Made by a program: the position numbers and the translations under genes
The notes under the pieces: model-generated
Databases searched by the model: none
The model's input: only the letters and a program-made list of their open reading frames with translations
Told to the model about the DNA's origin: nothing
Shown here: positions 25,346 to 33,874 of the stretch, piece after piece
Position numbering within the stretch: the first letter of the stretch is position 1
How the letters are laid out: the number at the start of each line of letters is the position of its first letter
Assembly (NCBI RefSeq): GCF_036556685.1
Contig: NZ_CP140614.1
Span: 1,674,001 to 1,738,000 of the forward strand
Source of the DNA: Sulfurospirillum sp. 1612
GTDB taxonomy: Bacteria; Campylobacterota; Campylobacteria; Campylobacterales; Sulfurospirillaceae
Direction: 5' to 3'
DNA length: 64,000 bases

Positions 25346-26307
25346 CTTCGCCTCCGATTAATCGAAAAAATACTCAAGAAAAACAATAAAATAGCCACAC
25401 CCAAAGGGTAATAAAACAACTCTTTTTTATCCACTATCTCTGTCTCTTTGGTGCCAATTGCCTTAAATTGAGATTTGATGGCATCACTCAGTGTCGTCAT
25501 ATCATGAGAAGAGAGCGAATCACGCAAATACGCCCCTCCGGTTTGAAGTGCTAGAGATTCAATATTTTTGTTGATTTTCACGACGACAATATTGCCATTT
25601 TTGTCTTTGAGAACGCCTTGTGGCGTCTTGATAACGCCTCCTTTTTCTGTTCCAATATTATAAATAAAGACAACAATATGATGGGCTTTGGCATACGCGA
25701 TCTCTTTATCAAATCTCTTTTTATCACCACCATCTGTGAAAATCAAAAAGGCTTTTTTCTCTTCATTGCCATACAAATTTTGTGCCGCCTCAAGCGCGCT
25801 TAGGATATCTGTCCCACGAAGGCTGATATTGTCCATCCCCATATTTTTTACCAAAAATTCTAAGGAATTATAATCTTCACTCAAAGGAGCGACCAAAAAA
25901 GCACGTGAACTAAATGCGAGTACCCCTACTTTTGCATTTTTTAGATTTTTTAATAGCGCATCGAACTTCTGTTTTGCAAAAGCAAGGCGGTTTGGATAGA
26001 TATCATTGGCAAACATTGAATTTGAGATATCAAATCCAACGACGAGATTAATAAAACTCGATTTGACCTTGACTTCGCCATTATTGATATAGGGTCTTGT
26101 GAGTGCTACAATCATAAAAAACAACGACAGTATCATCATGATATTTCGCATTTTTTTGCTCAAGCCTCGATTTTTGACACGGATTTTTTGTAGTACTTCT
26201 GCGGAAAAAATCATCTCCAAAGCATTTTTATTGCGTTTTAAAAAATAAAACAAAGGCAAGAGCAACAAAGCACCCCATAAATAATTCAAATGTTCGAATT
26301 CTATCAT
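25342..26307 (-). CDS. batB: VWA-domain membrane protein BatB-like
   Basis: 321 aa. TM helices lie near the N-terminus (about 10-24 and 55-72) and at the C-terminus (about 295-315). Between them is a von Willebrand A domain with an intact MIDAS: DISNSMF (DxSxS) near 94, a Thr in LRGTDILSA and the late Asp in IFTDGGDK. The domain faces the periplasm by this topology and would bind a metal-coordinated partner. It is one of two VWA proteins in the operon, overlapping batA by 4 bp and the TPR gene by 4 bp. Confidence 0.87.
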   Translation of the reverse strand: MIEFEHLNYLWGALLLLPLFYFLKRNKNALEMIFSAEVLQKIRVKNRGLSKKMRNIMMILSLFFMIVALTRPYINNGEVKVKSSFINLVVGFDISNSMFANDIYPNRLAFAKQKFDALLKNLKNAKVGVLAFSSRAFLVAPLSEDYNSLEFLVKNMGMDNISLRGTDILSALEAAQNLYGNEEKKAFLIFTDGGDKKRFDKEIAYAKAHHIVVFIYNIGTEKGGVIKTPQGVLKDKNGNIVVVKINKNIESLALQTGGAYLRDSLSSHDMTTLSDAIKSQFKAIGTKETEIVDKKELFYYPLGVAILLFFLSIFSINRRRR

Positions 26308-27200
26308 AGTGATTCCTTATTTCTCATGAGTAATAGTACCAACATCAAGCCCAATGCCCCAGCCAAAGGATAGGCAAATAAGTAACGTTTTTTCATGTAT
26401 TTATTAGCTTTAATTTGGCTTTTTTCCAAGCGATTAATAGTGTCATATATGGCTTGTAGTTTATTCACGCTGTTGGCTTCAAAAAACTTTCCGCCACTCT
26501 TTTGTGCAATCTCATGCAAAATATTTGGGTCATAATCACCGGGATTTCCAATCCCTACAGTATAGACTTTGATGCCATATTTTTGTACGGTTTTAATGGC
26601 TACAGAGAGGGGAATTGTATTGACATTATTCATCCCATCAGTGAGTAGGATTGCTATTTTTTTCTTGGCATGAGAATGTTTAAAAAGATTCGAACTCAAA
26701 AAGAGTGCTTCATACAATGCGGTGGCCTGACTCCCGGCAACGCCGACATTTAATCGTGACAGTAATCTTTTGATACTCTCTTTATCATAAGTCAAAGGCA
26801 CCGCTACATAGGCAAAATCACCAAAAATACTCAATCCAATCTTATCATGAACCCTTTTGTCTAAAAAGTTTCCGACAATCTGTTTGACAATGCCAAACTT
26901 GTTGTTTTCCGCCATCGAGCCACTCGCATCTAATATCAATGATATCTCATATCCTTTATCATTTTGGATACTGATTTCATCTTGTTTAATCGGTGATGCT
27001 AATGCGGTGCTTAATAACAATACAATTAAAAATTTGAGAATATTTTCTAGAAAAAGAGTTTTCTTGGCGGCTTTTTTCATAAACTTGATTGTAGGGAAAA
27101 AGAGCGCATCATTTTTTTGTTTGCAAAAAATTTGACATACAATAAAAACCAAAATAATCACAAAAGCAAGAGGATACTCAAATATGACTTGATTCAACAT
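26304..27200 (-). CDS. batA: VWA-domain membrane protein BatA-like
   Basis: 298 aa. Two N-terminal TM helices (about 8-25 and 52-70), a VWA domain with MIDAS residues DASGSMAEN (near 91), a Thr in SQATALYEAL and LLTDGMNN, then a C-terminal TM helix (about 272-292). It has the same architecture as the following BatB-like protein, so the pair probably arose by duplication and may act as a heteromer. It abuts the 125-aa gene upstream with no gap. Confidence 0.87.
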   Translation of the reverse strand: MLNQVIFEYPLAFVIILVFIVCQIFCKQKNDALFFPTIKFMKKAAKKTLFLENILKFLIVLLLSTALASPIKQDEISIQNDKGYEISLILDASGSMAENNKFGIVKQIVGNFLDKRVHDKIGLSIFGDFAYVAVPLTYDKESIKRLLSRLNVGVAGSQATALYEALFLSSNLFKHSHAKKKIAILLTDGMNNVNTIPLSVAIKTVQKYGIKVYTVGIGNPGDYDPNILHEIAQKSGGKFFEANSVNKLQAIYDTINRLEKSQIKANKYMKKRYLFAYPLAGALGLMLVLLLMRNKESL

Positions 27201-27578
27201 CTAATGTAACCTCCCAATAAAATCTTGGATCTCTTTTTTTAGTGCATCATCGAGCATCGGCACCTCTTTTTTGTATTTAAAACGTTCTAGTTTTTTTACT
27301 AATTCATTGTACTTGGCTTCATTTTTTTCATTCACAAAATAGATACTATTTAAACAAAATAGATAGGCTACTTCTTTTTGATTTTCAAAATTTATGTTTT
27401 TAAGTTTTTTTAAAGCTAATGCTTTGGCTGTGGGTTTTTTTCTTCTTCTCGGTTGCAAATACCAATATATCGCTAACCCTATTAATATCAAAATCACAAC
27501 ACAAAGTGCAATCAAATAGTAAAGAGAATAATCCGTAATAGCTACAATTCCCTTGATATCTCGTAGTTTTTCTGTCAT
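27201..27578 (-). CDS. Small membrane protein of the Bat operon (DUF4381-like)
   Basis: 125 aa. There is one TM helix at about 18-42 (SLYYLIALCVVILILIGL), then a basic RRRKK stop-transfer segment and a cytoplasmic helical domain. The position between DUF58 and BatA and the overall shape match DUF4381 proteins found in such operons; the family match is by layout, since similarity is too weak to be sure by eye. It probably links cytosolic DUF58/MoxR to the membrane VWA proteins. Confidence 0.65.
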   Translation of the reverse strand: MTEKLRDIKGIVAITDYSLYYLIALCVVILILIGLAIYWYLQPRRRKKPTAKALALKKLKNINFENQKEVAYLFCLNSIYFVNEKNEAKYNELVKKLERFKYKKEVPMLDDALKKEIQDFIGRLH

Positions 27579-27579
27579 A

Positions 27580-28413
27580 TTAAGCCTTTAGTATTTGAGA
27601 CATCTTGATAAAAACATCATCATCTGTATAAATTTTGCCATATTTAATACGGTGCATCAAAAAATGCTCATGAAGGGTTTCATCATGTGCTTGAATCAAT
27701 CTTTTATACTCAGCAATATTGCTTTTATCTAAATTTAAGTTATCCTCTTCCAATGTGACTGGATCAACCAATGAAAAGTCACCTCCTAAGTGAGGATCCT
27801 CTTCAAAACGATCTCGAACCATCAAGGCATAGACTTCATTTTTGTGAGCAATAGATGATAAATCAATATCTTCATAAAAATCTCCGATTAAAAAGATTAA
27901 TGATTTTCTCTTTAAGCTGATATTTATAAAATGACATAATTGCGTCATATCAATTTTTTTTGTCACAGGGTCTAGTGTCAATGCATGTTCAAGCACCTCA
28001 TCTACCAGTCCCAAATTTTTAGTCGGTTTAAATAGTCTCTCAAGCGCTGAATCAAAAAATAGCGTCGTCAAATTATCGCCATTTCTTAGGGCTGTATAAG
28101 AAAGCATCCCCAAGACTTCAGCCATCACCTCTTGTTTGACGCGTTTGGTACCGAAATTAATTGAGCCATTGATCATGAAAACCGTCACAATGTTGAGCTC
28201 TCTTTCTTCGTTAAAAACATTGACCTTCAGCCCTACGCCTTTGGCGGAAGATTTCCAGTTGATACTTCTAACATCATCACCGATAACATAATCTTTGATT
28301 TCAGAAAAATCTAACCCCGTCCCTTTGAAGGTGCTAATATTATTGCCAAGATTCCCGGTAAAGACCTTTTTTTTGGCTTTTAAGAGTATCTGCTTGAATT
28401 TTTTTTCCATCAT
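27580..28413 (-). CDS. DUF58 domain-containing protein
   Basis: 277 aa, soluble. The DUF58 hallmark segment is at residues 34-60: FSEIKDYVIGDDVRSINWKSSA, here with the R-x-I-x-W core. A VWA-like fold with degenerate MIDAS follows (TVFMINGSINFGTK). DUF58 proteins nearly always follow a MoxR ATPase, as here with a 9-bp gap, and are thought to be its client or adaptor. ATG-ATG start at 28413. Confidence 0.85.
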   Translation of the reverse strand: MMEKKFKQILLKAKKKVFTGNLGNNISTFKGTGLDFSEIKDYVIGDDVRSINWKSSAKGVGLKVNVFNEERELNIVTVFMINGSINFGTKRVKQEVMAEVLGMLSYTALRNGDNLTTLFFDSALERLFKPTKNLGLVDEVLEHALTLDPVTKKIDMTQLCHFINISLKRKSLIFLIGDFYEDIDLSSIAHKNEVYALMVRDRFEEDPHLGGDFSLVDPVTLEEDNLNLDKSNIAEYKRLIQAHDETLHEHFLMHRIKYGKIYTDDDVFIKMSQILKA

Positions 28414-28422
28414 ACGCTCTTT

Positions 28423-29370
28423 TTAAGGCGCTTTGATGGTGTTCATAATCTTTTGAATAACCGCATCGGTATCCATATTCGATGCTTCGGCCTGATAGCT
28501 GAGTATAATACGATGTCTCAAAATGCCATGTACTACTTTGGCGACATCTAGTGGTGTGACAAAGTCTTTCCCTCTTAGTAAAGCCATCGCTCGAGAAGCT
28601 CGGTATATATCGATAGATGCTCGTGGACTCGCACCAAATTCTATCATATCCTTGAGTGATTCTAAACCGTAATGTTCCGGCTCTCTTGTGGCAAAGATGA
28701 TTTTGAGCATATATTGTTGTAATTCATCATCAACATGAACGTGTTGCAATGTTTCTCGCAAGGCTAAAATATCCTGGACAGAAGCCACTTGATGTACGGC
28801 TTCAAAACCATTACTAGCGACACGTTTGACGATTTCAAATTCTTCTTCAATGCTATTGTATCCCACCATCACTTTGAGCATAAATCGGTCGAGTTGCGCT
28901 TCAGGGAGTCGATACGTCCCCTCTTGTTCCACAGGGTTTTCTGTAGCCATAACCAAAAATGGCTCATCAAGTTTAAAAGTAGTATCAGAAATCGTAATCT
29001 GTTTTTCTTGCATCACTTCTAAAAGTGCTGATTGTACTTTTGCTGGCGCTCTGTTGATCTCATCAGCTAAAAGTAGATTGGTAAATATTGGACCTTTTCT
29101 GATGACAAAACTCGCATCTTTTTGGTTGTAAACCTCAGTTCCTACCACATCACTAGGCAGTAAATCTGGAGTAAATTGTATCCTTTTAAAATCCAATCCC
29201 AACGATTTTGAAAGGGCATTGATTGCTGTTGTCTTTGCCAATCCCGGAACGCCCTCTACTAAAATATGTCCGCCACTAATCAGACCTATTAATAGTGAAT
29301 CGACGAGTTCTTCTTGACCGACAATGATTTTGCCAATCTCTTGTTTGATCTCTTCTATCTTGTTGTTCAC
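28423..29370 (-). CDS. MoxR family AAA+ ATPase
   Basis: 315 aa. AAA+ motifs: Walker A GVPGLAKTTAI near residue 39, Walker B LLLADEINRAPAKVQSALLEVMQE near 105 (read in two parts), sensor-1 MATENPVEQEGTYRLPEAQLDR and the FGASPRASI sensor-2 segment near 250. MoxR ATPases act as chaperones that assemble or activate VWA-protein complexes. The start is a GTG at 29370 preceded by AAGGAGAAAAGGCC. It is the first gene of the seven-gene operon running to batD. Confidence 0.92.
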   Translation of the reverse strand: MNNKIEEIKQEIGKIIVGQEELVDSLLIGLISGGHILVEGVPGLAKTTAINALSKSLGLDFKRIQFTPDLLPSDVVGTEVYNQKDASFVIRKGPIFTNLLLADEINRAPAKVQSALLEVMQEKQITISDTTFKLDEPFLVMATENPVEQEGTYRLPEAQLDRFMLKVMVGYNSIEEEFEIVKRVASNGFEAVHQVASVQDILALRETLQHVHVDDELQQYMLKIIFATREPEHYGLESLKDMIEFGASPRASIDIYRASRAMALLRGKDFVTPLDVAKVVHGILRHRIILSYQAEASNMDTDAVIQKIMNTIKAP

Positions 29371-29450
29371 GGCCTTTTCTCCTTGTTTGATGGTAAAATT
29401 GTAGTAGCAAAATTTAAATAAAATATTAACATCTGGTAAACTTATTTTGA

Positions 29451-29479
29451 ATTATAGCCCTTTTGTTATCTTCATTATA
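29451..29479 (-). promoter_or_regulatory. Candidate -10 elements for the MoxR/Bat operon
   Basis: On the minus strand, TATAAT occurs at 29456-29451 and again at 29479-29474, about 80-105 nt before the GTG of moxR. Either could be the -10 hexamer; no convincing -35 is seen. This gives a leader of roughly 70-95 nt. Confidence 0.4.
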
Positions 29480-29548
29480 GTAAAATATGTTTTTATAATC
29501 ATATGCCCTTGATTGTGGTAAAATCAAGGCTAACACGAGGAATGCCCT

Positions 29549-30181
29549 ATGATAAAATCTGTCATCTTTGATATGGATGGAACGTTGCTTGATTCCAGTT
29601 TTGCTATGACACAAACGGTCAATCAAATACGTGACACTTTAGGTTTGAAACCTATCTCGCAAGAATTTCTCGAATTTCACATCAATCAGCCGGATATTGA
29701 TTTACCGATGACATTTTATGGACTCAAAGAGTACACTCCTGAATACAGAGCACTTTTTAAAGATATATACATGCAAAATTCTACCCGTTATGTCAAACCT
29801 TATGAGGGAGTTTTTGAATTACTACACTATCTCAAAGATCATGATATTTTTATGAGTATTGCGACAAATGCGTCAGATTTTTTTGCCAATCATATGCTAG
29901 AAGATTGTCATATGCTCGATTTTTTTGATTTGGTCATCGGTGCCAATAATGTTCCCAATAAAAAGCCCGAACCGGATATGGTGCATTTGATTTTAGATCA
30001 AAGCAACACCCATAAAGATGCATCAATTTTGATAGGAGATAGTATTAAAGATGAGTGGGCCGCCAAGCATTCAAATGTTCCCTTTATCTTTGCGGATTGG
30101 GGGTATGGAACCAGCAACACCGCAACGATGAAAATCGAAACTATCTCAAAACTCAGCGACTATTTTAAGGAGGTACTATAA
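29549..30181 (+). CDS. HAD superfamily hydrolase
   Basis: 210 aa. HAD motif I is FDMDGTLLDSS at residues 7-17 (nucleophile Asp8), a cap domain follows (about 20-85), motif II is MSIATNAS near 110, motif III Lys lies near KKPEPDM (about 140) and motif IV is IGDSIKDE near 160. The subtype resembles phosphoglycolate-phosphatase/beta-phosphoglucomutase relatives; the substrate cannot be assigned. It is a single gene, convergent with the next. Confidence 0.85.
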   Translation: MIKSVIFDMDGTLLDSSFAMTQTVNQIRDTLGLKPISQEFLEFHINQPDIDLPMTFYGLKEYTPEYRALFKDIYMQNSTRYVKPYEGVFELLHYLKDHDIFMSIATNASDFFANHMLEDCHMLDFFDLVIGANNVPNKKPEPDMVHLILDQSNTHKDASILIGDSIKDEWAAKHSNVPFIFADWGYGTSNTATMKIETISKLSDYFKEVL

Positions 30182-30194
30182 GTTGATTGTCGCT

Positions 30195-30896
30195 TTAATT
30201 TTCGCCTTTACCGGCTAGATATAATGCAACCGCTTGAAATGGTTTCCCTTTGATTTTGCCGCAAAGGTTATTCTCTTGAATATACACTTTGGCTAATGCT
30301 GGTGTTGCAAATCTTATATCTGTTTTTTTACACATTTTGTTGTATATTTTTTTGCCCATCATGGCCATTTTGGCTTGTTTTTTCTTGATGCCCATAATTT
30401 CTTTTTTAAGATTTTTCCTGACAATTTTTGAAACTTGTGCATAAGACATAATCTTACCGCCAAATTTTTTAGAAAAATCCAACGCCGCTTTTTCTGTCCC
30501 AAAGGCATACTTACTTACCATAGACATGGTACTTGGTTTTTTAGAACCGACAACATAAAATGCTTTGTTGGCATCGATGAATTTCATCGTACTATTATCC
30601 ACAGCACGTGGTTTCACTACTTTTGTTCCTTTTAACATCGCTTCTTCTATCATACAGTGAATAGAACAATACTGATGTACTTTTCCATTGACCACTGCGG
30701 TATGATTAGTACGATAAAATGACGGCAATGTCATACCACACACCGGACAAAACATCTTGGCTTTACCACTTTGTTCAATCTGCGCAGTAGCTGGCGAAAC
30801 GGCTCTAAAGTCTTTCGCTACTTTCTTATCTTTTGCATTGGCTCCCACGACCAAAACCAAAGCCACACTCATCAAAGATAATAAAATTTTTCTCAT
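30195..30896 (-). CDS. Exported NosL-like protein with a C-terminal heme-less cytochrome-like segment
   Basis: 233 aa from ATG 30896, chosen for AGGAG 7 nt upstream and the signal peptide that follows (cleavage near GANAK); the open frame to 30992 adds an unrelated N-terminus. A NosL-like domain begins with MFCPVCGMTL (about residue 50), with a second cysteine pair in YCSIHC and the late FGTEKAALDFSKKFGGKIMSY element. The last 55 residues (GKKIYNKMCKKTD, NNLCGKIKG, AVALYLAG) recall a class I cytochrome c whose CxxCH has been lost. NosL proteins bind Cu(I) for NosZ maturation. It is a partial paralogue of the divergent gene at 31026. Confidence 0.75.
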   Translation of the reverse strand: MRKILLSLMSVALVLVVGANAKDKKVAKDFRAVSPATAQIEQSGKAKMFCPVCGMTLPSFYRTNHTAVVNGKVHQYCSIHCMIEEAMLKGTKVVKPRAVDNSTMKFIDANKAFYVVGSKKPSTMSMVSKYAFGTEKAALDFSKKFGGKIMSYAQVSKIVRKNLKKEIMGIKKKQAKMAMMGKKIYNKMCKKTDIRFATPALAKVYIQENNLCGKIKGKPFQAVALYLAGKGEN

Positions 30897-30923
30897 CTTT
30901 AACTCCTTTTTTAGATTTTGTGA

Positions 30924-30987
30924 ATTATAAGACAAGTTTGTTAAATTTGTGTTAATTAACATAAATTTAACAAATAAAAGATAGAAT
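30924..30987. promoter_or_regulatory. Symmetric divergent promoters around a 38-bp palindrome
   Basis: A 38-bp palindrome with one mismatch per arm covers 30937-30974, centred on TTAATTAA. Each arm holds two half-sites 11 bp apart (TTGTTAA-N4-GTGTTAA at 30938-30955 and its mirror at 30956-30973). Exactly 7 bp outside each end lies a -10-like hexamer: TATAAT on the minus strand (30929-30924) and TAGAAT on the plus strand (30982-30987). The architecture fits a dimeric activator covering both -35 regions. Confidence 0.65.
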
Positions 30988-31025
30988 TCCATAATATTTT
31001 TTATAAGAATAAAAAAGGAAACATC

Positions 31026-32150
31026 ATGAAAAAGGTTTTAATACTTGCCATACTTTTATGTGCGACTCATGTTTTTGCGCAGTTTTCAAAAGTCGCCACC
31101 CACACTCCAGTTTTAGTACAAGAGGCACACAATCCGTGGTGTCCTATCACAGGACAGAGTATTAAAGAGAACTATAAAACTTCTCTGATTGCTCGCTTGC
31201 AAACCAATGCAAGAGCACGACAATACAGTGCTTTAAGTGCTCTTGCCATCGACATGCAAGAGTATGGTATCGATACCAAAAGTATCCAAGCACTTGATGT
31301 TATCAGCCAAAAATATATCAATGCCAATAGCGCCTTTTTCTTAATAAATTCTCAAATCAAACCCACATTTGGTACCATCAGTGCGATTGCTTTTGCAAAA
31401 AAAGCCGATGCTGATTCTTATCGCAAAACCTATGGTGGCGACGTTGTTTCCTTTGAAGAAGCTCTCAAAAAAGTCACACAAAACCTCAAAAAATCTATCG
31501 CCTACATGAAGAAAATCTATAAGAAAAAAACCTATAAGATGGGAGAGCGAATTTACAAAAAAAAGTGTCAGGAGATAGACCCTACGGATTATATTGAGAT
31601 TAATGATTTGAAAAAGGAAATTGTAGATCAACACTTGTGCGGAACATTAAACGAGCGCTATTTGCAAGCACTTGCTTTATATCTTTGGAATGTCAAAAGA
31701 GCCGGAGATTTAGGAGAAAATGAAGAGCGTGTCAAAGTCAATGAAGATGAAAAATGCCCAGTTTGCGGTATGTTTACATATAAATATCCAAGATGGGCCG
31801 CTCAAATTTTCTTCAAACACAAAGATCATGAGCATCACTACTCTTTTGATGGTGTTAAGGATATGATGAAATTTTATTTTAATCCTTCAAAATGGGGAAA
31901 ATATGACTTTGTGACTCATGATAATATCACCAAAATGCTTGTGACGGATTACTACTCTCAAAAAGGAATCGATGCAAGAAGTGCATATTTTGTCGAAGGC
32001 AGTGATATTTATGGACCAATGGGACATGAATTAATCCCTTTTTCAACGCAAGACGAGGCTGAAAACTTCAAAAAAGACCACAAAGGTACTCGTATTTTGA
32101 CTTTTGACCAGATTAAAGAATCTGAAGTTTATGATCTTGATAACCGCTAA
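31026..32150 (+). CDS. Exported two-domain NosL-like protein
   Basis: 374 aa with a signal peptide (1-18, HVFAQ). The N-terminal NosL-like domain has a degenerate motif (WCPITGQS near residue 38, only one Cys). The middle carries GERIYKKKCQEID and QHLCGTLNERYLQALALYLW, a cytochrome c-like frame without CxxCH. The C-terminal NosL domain is complete: KCPVCGMFTYKYP near 240, a HEHHYSFDGVKDMMKFYF stretch and the YGPMGHELIPF-type end. It likely handles copper in the periplasm. It overlaps the 3' end of the convergent histidine-kinase gene by 4 bp and shares a palindromic promoter with 30195-30896. Confidence 0.78.
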   Translation: MKKVLILAILLCATHVFAQFSKVATHTPVLVQEAHNPWCPITGQSIKENYKTSLIARLQTNARARQYSALSALAIDMQEYGIDTKSIQALDVISQKYINANSAFFLINSQIKPTFGTISAIAFAKKADADSYRKTYGGDVVSFEEALKKVTQNLKKSIAYMKKIYKKKTYKMGERIYKKKCQEIDPTDYIEINDLKKEIVDQHLCGTLNERYLQALALYLWNVKRAGDLGENEERVKVNEDEKCPVCGMFTYKYPRWAAQIFFKHKDHEHHYSFDGVKDMMKFYFNPSKWGKYDFVTHDNITKMLVTDYYSQKGIDARSAYFVEGSDIYGPMGHELIPFSTQDEAENFKKDHKGTRILTFDQIKESEVYDLDNR

Positions 32151-33781
32151 TGGGGGAGTAAAATCACAAAAATCGCACCCGATTTCACATTGCCCGCTTT
32201 AATGGAACCGTTGAATTTGCTCTCAATCACCATACGAGCCATATAAAGCCCAATACCAGTAGATTTGATAATCTTTTTACTGTTAAAGGGCTTAAAAATG
32301 TCATCCACCGGTGAGACTTCAATACCACCAGCATTGTCTTGAATACTCAACATGATATGTTTTTTTACATCTTTTAATGAGATGATGATTTCGGGATTTG
32401 CGATTTTTTTCGCTTTGAAAATATCCACCGCATTTTGTAAAATTGACAAAACAACTTGTGCTAAGGTATTGGAATTCCCATAGATAGAAATCTTAGAATC
32501 CACGTGCTTGATGAGTTTGATTTGATTCAATTTTAATACAGAATCGAGAATATTCAGTGCTTGATTGATAGAGACAATGGGATTAAAGACGGTATTTTTA
32601 GTATTTTTATAAAAATCTTCAAAATTCGTAATGGTTTCTGACATAAATTGTATGATGTCTTCATTTTTTTGTGCTTCGGCAATCAATTCTGGGTCTTTGA
32701 GTTTATTTCTGACATACATGCAGTTGAAATTTAGCTCAGCCAAAGGTTGCCGCCACTGGTGAGCAATCACGGCAATCATTTCACCAAGAGCTGCAAATTT
32801 TGCTTGATGTTGCAGGAGCTTATCTTTGAGTTTTTCTTTGGAAATATCTTGAATATTAGCCACAATAGCAACCGTTTCATTTTCTCCACTGGTACCAAAT
32901 GATATCCGAATCGGAAACATTTGATTACGATTATTCACCCCTTCTACCTCTAATACTTCAGCTGTGGTGTCAAGCTTCAACGTCTTGATAAAATTTTCAA
33001 CACCCATTTGTGACAAACGCTCATATTGCTGGGGCACAATCTTTCCGAACGAGGATTGATGCAACATCTGTGCTTTTGTATATCCAAAAATCTGCTCCGC
33101 CATTTTGTTATAAGTATGAATTCTCAAGTTTTTATCAAGCGTGATGATGGCATTGGTGCTTGATTCAATAACGGCATTAGAATAATCTTTTTCTTCTGTT
33201 AATTCTTGTGTTTTTTTATTGATATTTTTATTGGCCGGTCTGAAGATAAGTATCGCTTCAAAAAACAGTGTCGTTAAAGTCAAGATAAAAATATAAAATT
33301 CAAACTCTTTTAACTTTTTTGTATCTGCTCTTGATTGTTCCAAATACAAAGAGACGGCTTTATCCAAATCTAAAAGAAGTGAATTGGAATGCTTCAATAA
33401 ATAGGTCAGACTCTTTCCATCGCGATGTTCTTCAAAACTTTTTGCATTTTTTAGATACGTTTTTACTTTCTGGTCCAACATCATAGGTTTACTAAAATAT
33501 GCATGTTCCAATGCTTTTGTCATTGGGGAGGAAATCAAAAGATTGTGTGATGATTCCATCAAAATAAGATTTTTTTTCAGATTTTTGATTTTATAATAGA
33601 TGGCGTGAAATGCTATCTGCTGCGCCAAAATTTTTTGTCGACTGCTAATACTAATCAGACGAGAATTATCTGATTGAATACTGATTAATTTGTCTAAGTT
33701 AAAGTAGGCTAAGGTTGACAAGGTGGCAGTGATACTCAGCGCCAAAACGTATCGTTTGGTGAAGCTGCTCGTTTTAAACAT
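32147..33781 (-). CDS. Sensor histidine kinase with PilJ/NarX-type sensor and PAS domain
   Basis: 544 aa. TM1 is at about 12-28 and TM2 at about 161-180. The periplasmic region starts with SRLISISSRQKILAQQI, the P-box-like start of the PilJ/NarX nitrate-sensing fold. A PAS domain runs from about 200 to 318 (VIESSTNAIITLDKNLRI). The phosphoacceptor motif AHQWRQPLAELN has His341, of the type common in Campylobacterota; the N box is QNAVDIF and the G box DNAGGIEV. It probably senses nitrate, nitrite or a related signal and pairs with the divergent OmpR-type regulator at 33875, close to nosZ. Confidence 0.85.
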   Translation of the reverse strand: MFKTSSFTKRYVLALSITATLSTLAYFNLDKLISIQSDNSRLISISSRQKILAQQIAFHAIYYKIKNLKKNLILMESSHNLLISSPMTKALEHAYFSKPMMLDQKVKTYLKNAKSFEEHRDGKSLTYLLKHSNSLLLDLDKAVSLYLEQSRADTKKLKEFEFYIFILTLTTLFFEAILIFRPANKNINKKTQELTEEKDYSNAVIESSTNAIITLDKNLRIHTYNKMAEQIFGYTKAQMLHQSSFGKIVPQQYERLSQMGVENFIKTLKLDTTAEVLEVEGVNNRNQMFPIRISFGTSGENETVAIVANIQDISKEKLKDKLLQHQAKFAALGEMIAVIAHQWRQPLAELNFNCMYVRNKLKDPELIAEAQKNEDIIQFMSETITNFEDFYKNTKNTVFNPIVSINQALNILDSVLKLNQIKLIKHVDSKISIYGNSNTLAQVVLSILQNAVDIFKAKKIANPEIIISLKDVKKHIMLSIQDNAGGIEVSPVDDIFKPFNSKKIIKSTGIGLYMARMVIESKFNGSIKAGNVKSGAIFVILLPH

Positions 33782-33819
33782 AGATAATGCCTTTAAAAGT
33801 TGACGATTAAAAGGTGAAG

Positions 33820-33844
33820 ATTATACCATTATTTATGTTATAAT
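33820..33844. promoter_or_regulatory. Divergent extended -10 promoters of the kinase and regulator genes
   Basis: On the minus strand, TGG-TATAAT (hexamer 33825-33820) points to the kinase gene. On the plus strand, TG-T-TATAAT (hexamer 33839-33844) points to the response regulator. Both have TG upstream of the hexamer. The two start sites would be close together, so the kinase and regulator are transcribed back to back, not as one operon. Confidence 0.55.
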
Positions 33845-33874
33845 CTATAATATTTCCCCCAAAGAGAGGTGATC

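Noticed and set aside
30897-30992. N-terminal extension of the NosL-like protein up to 30992
   Set aside because: It would cover the palindromic promoter; the ATG at 30896 has AGGAG upstream and begins a normal signal peptide.
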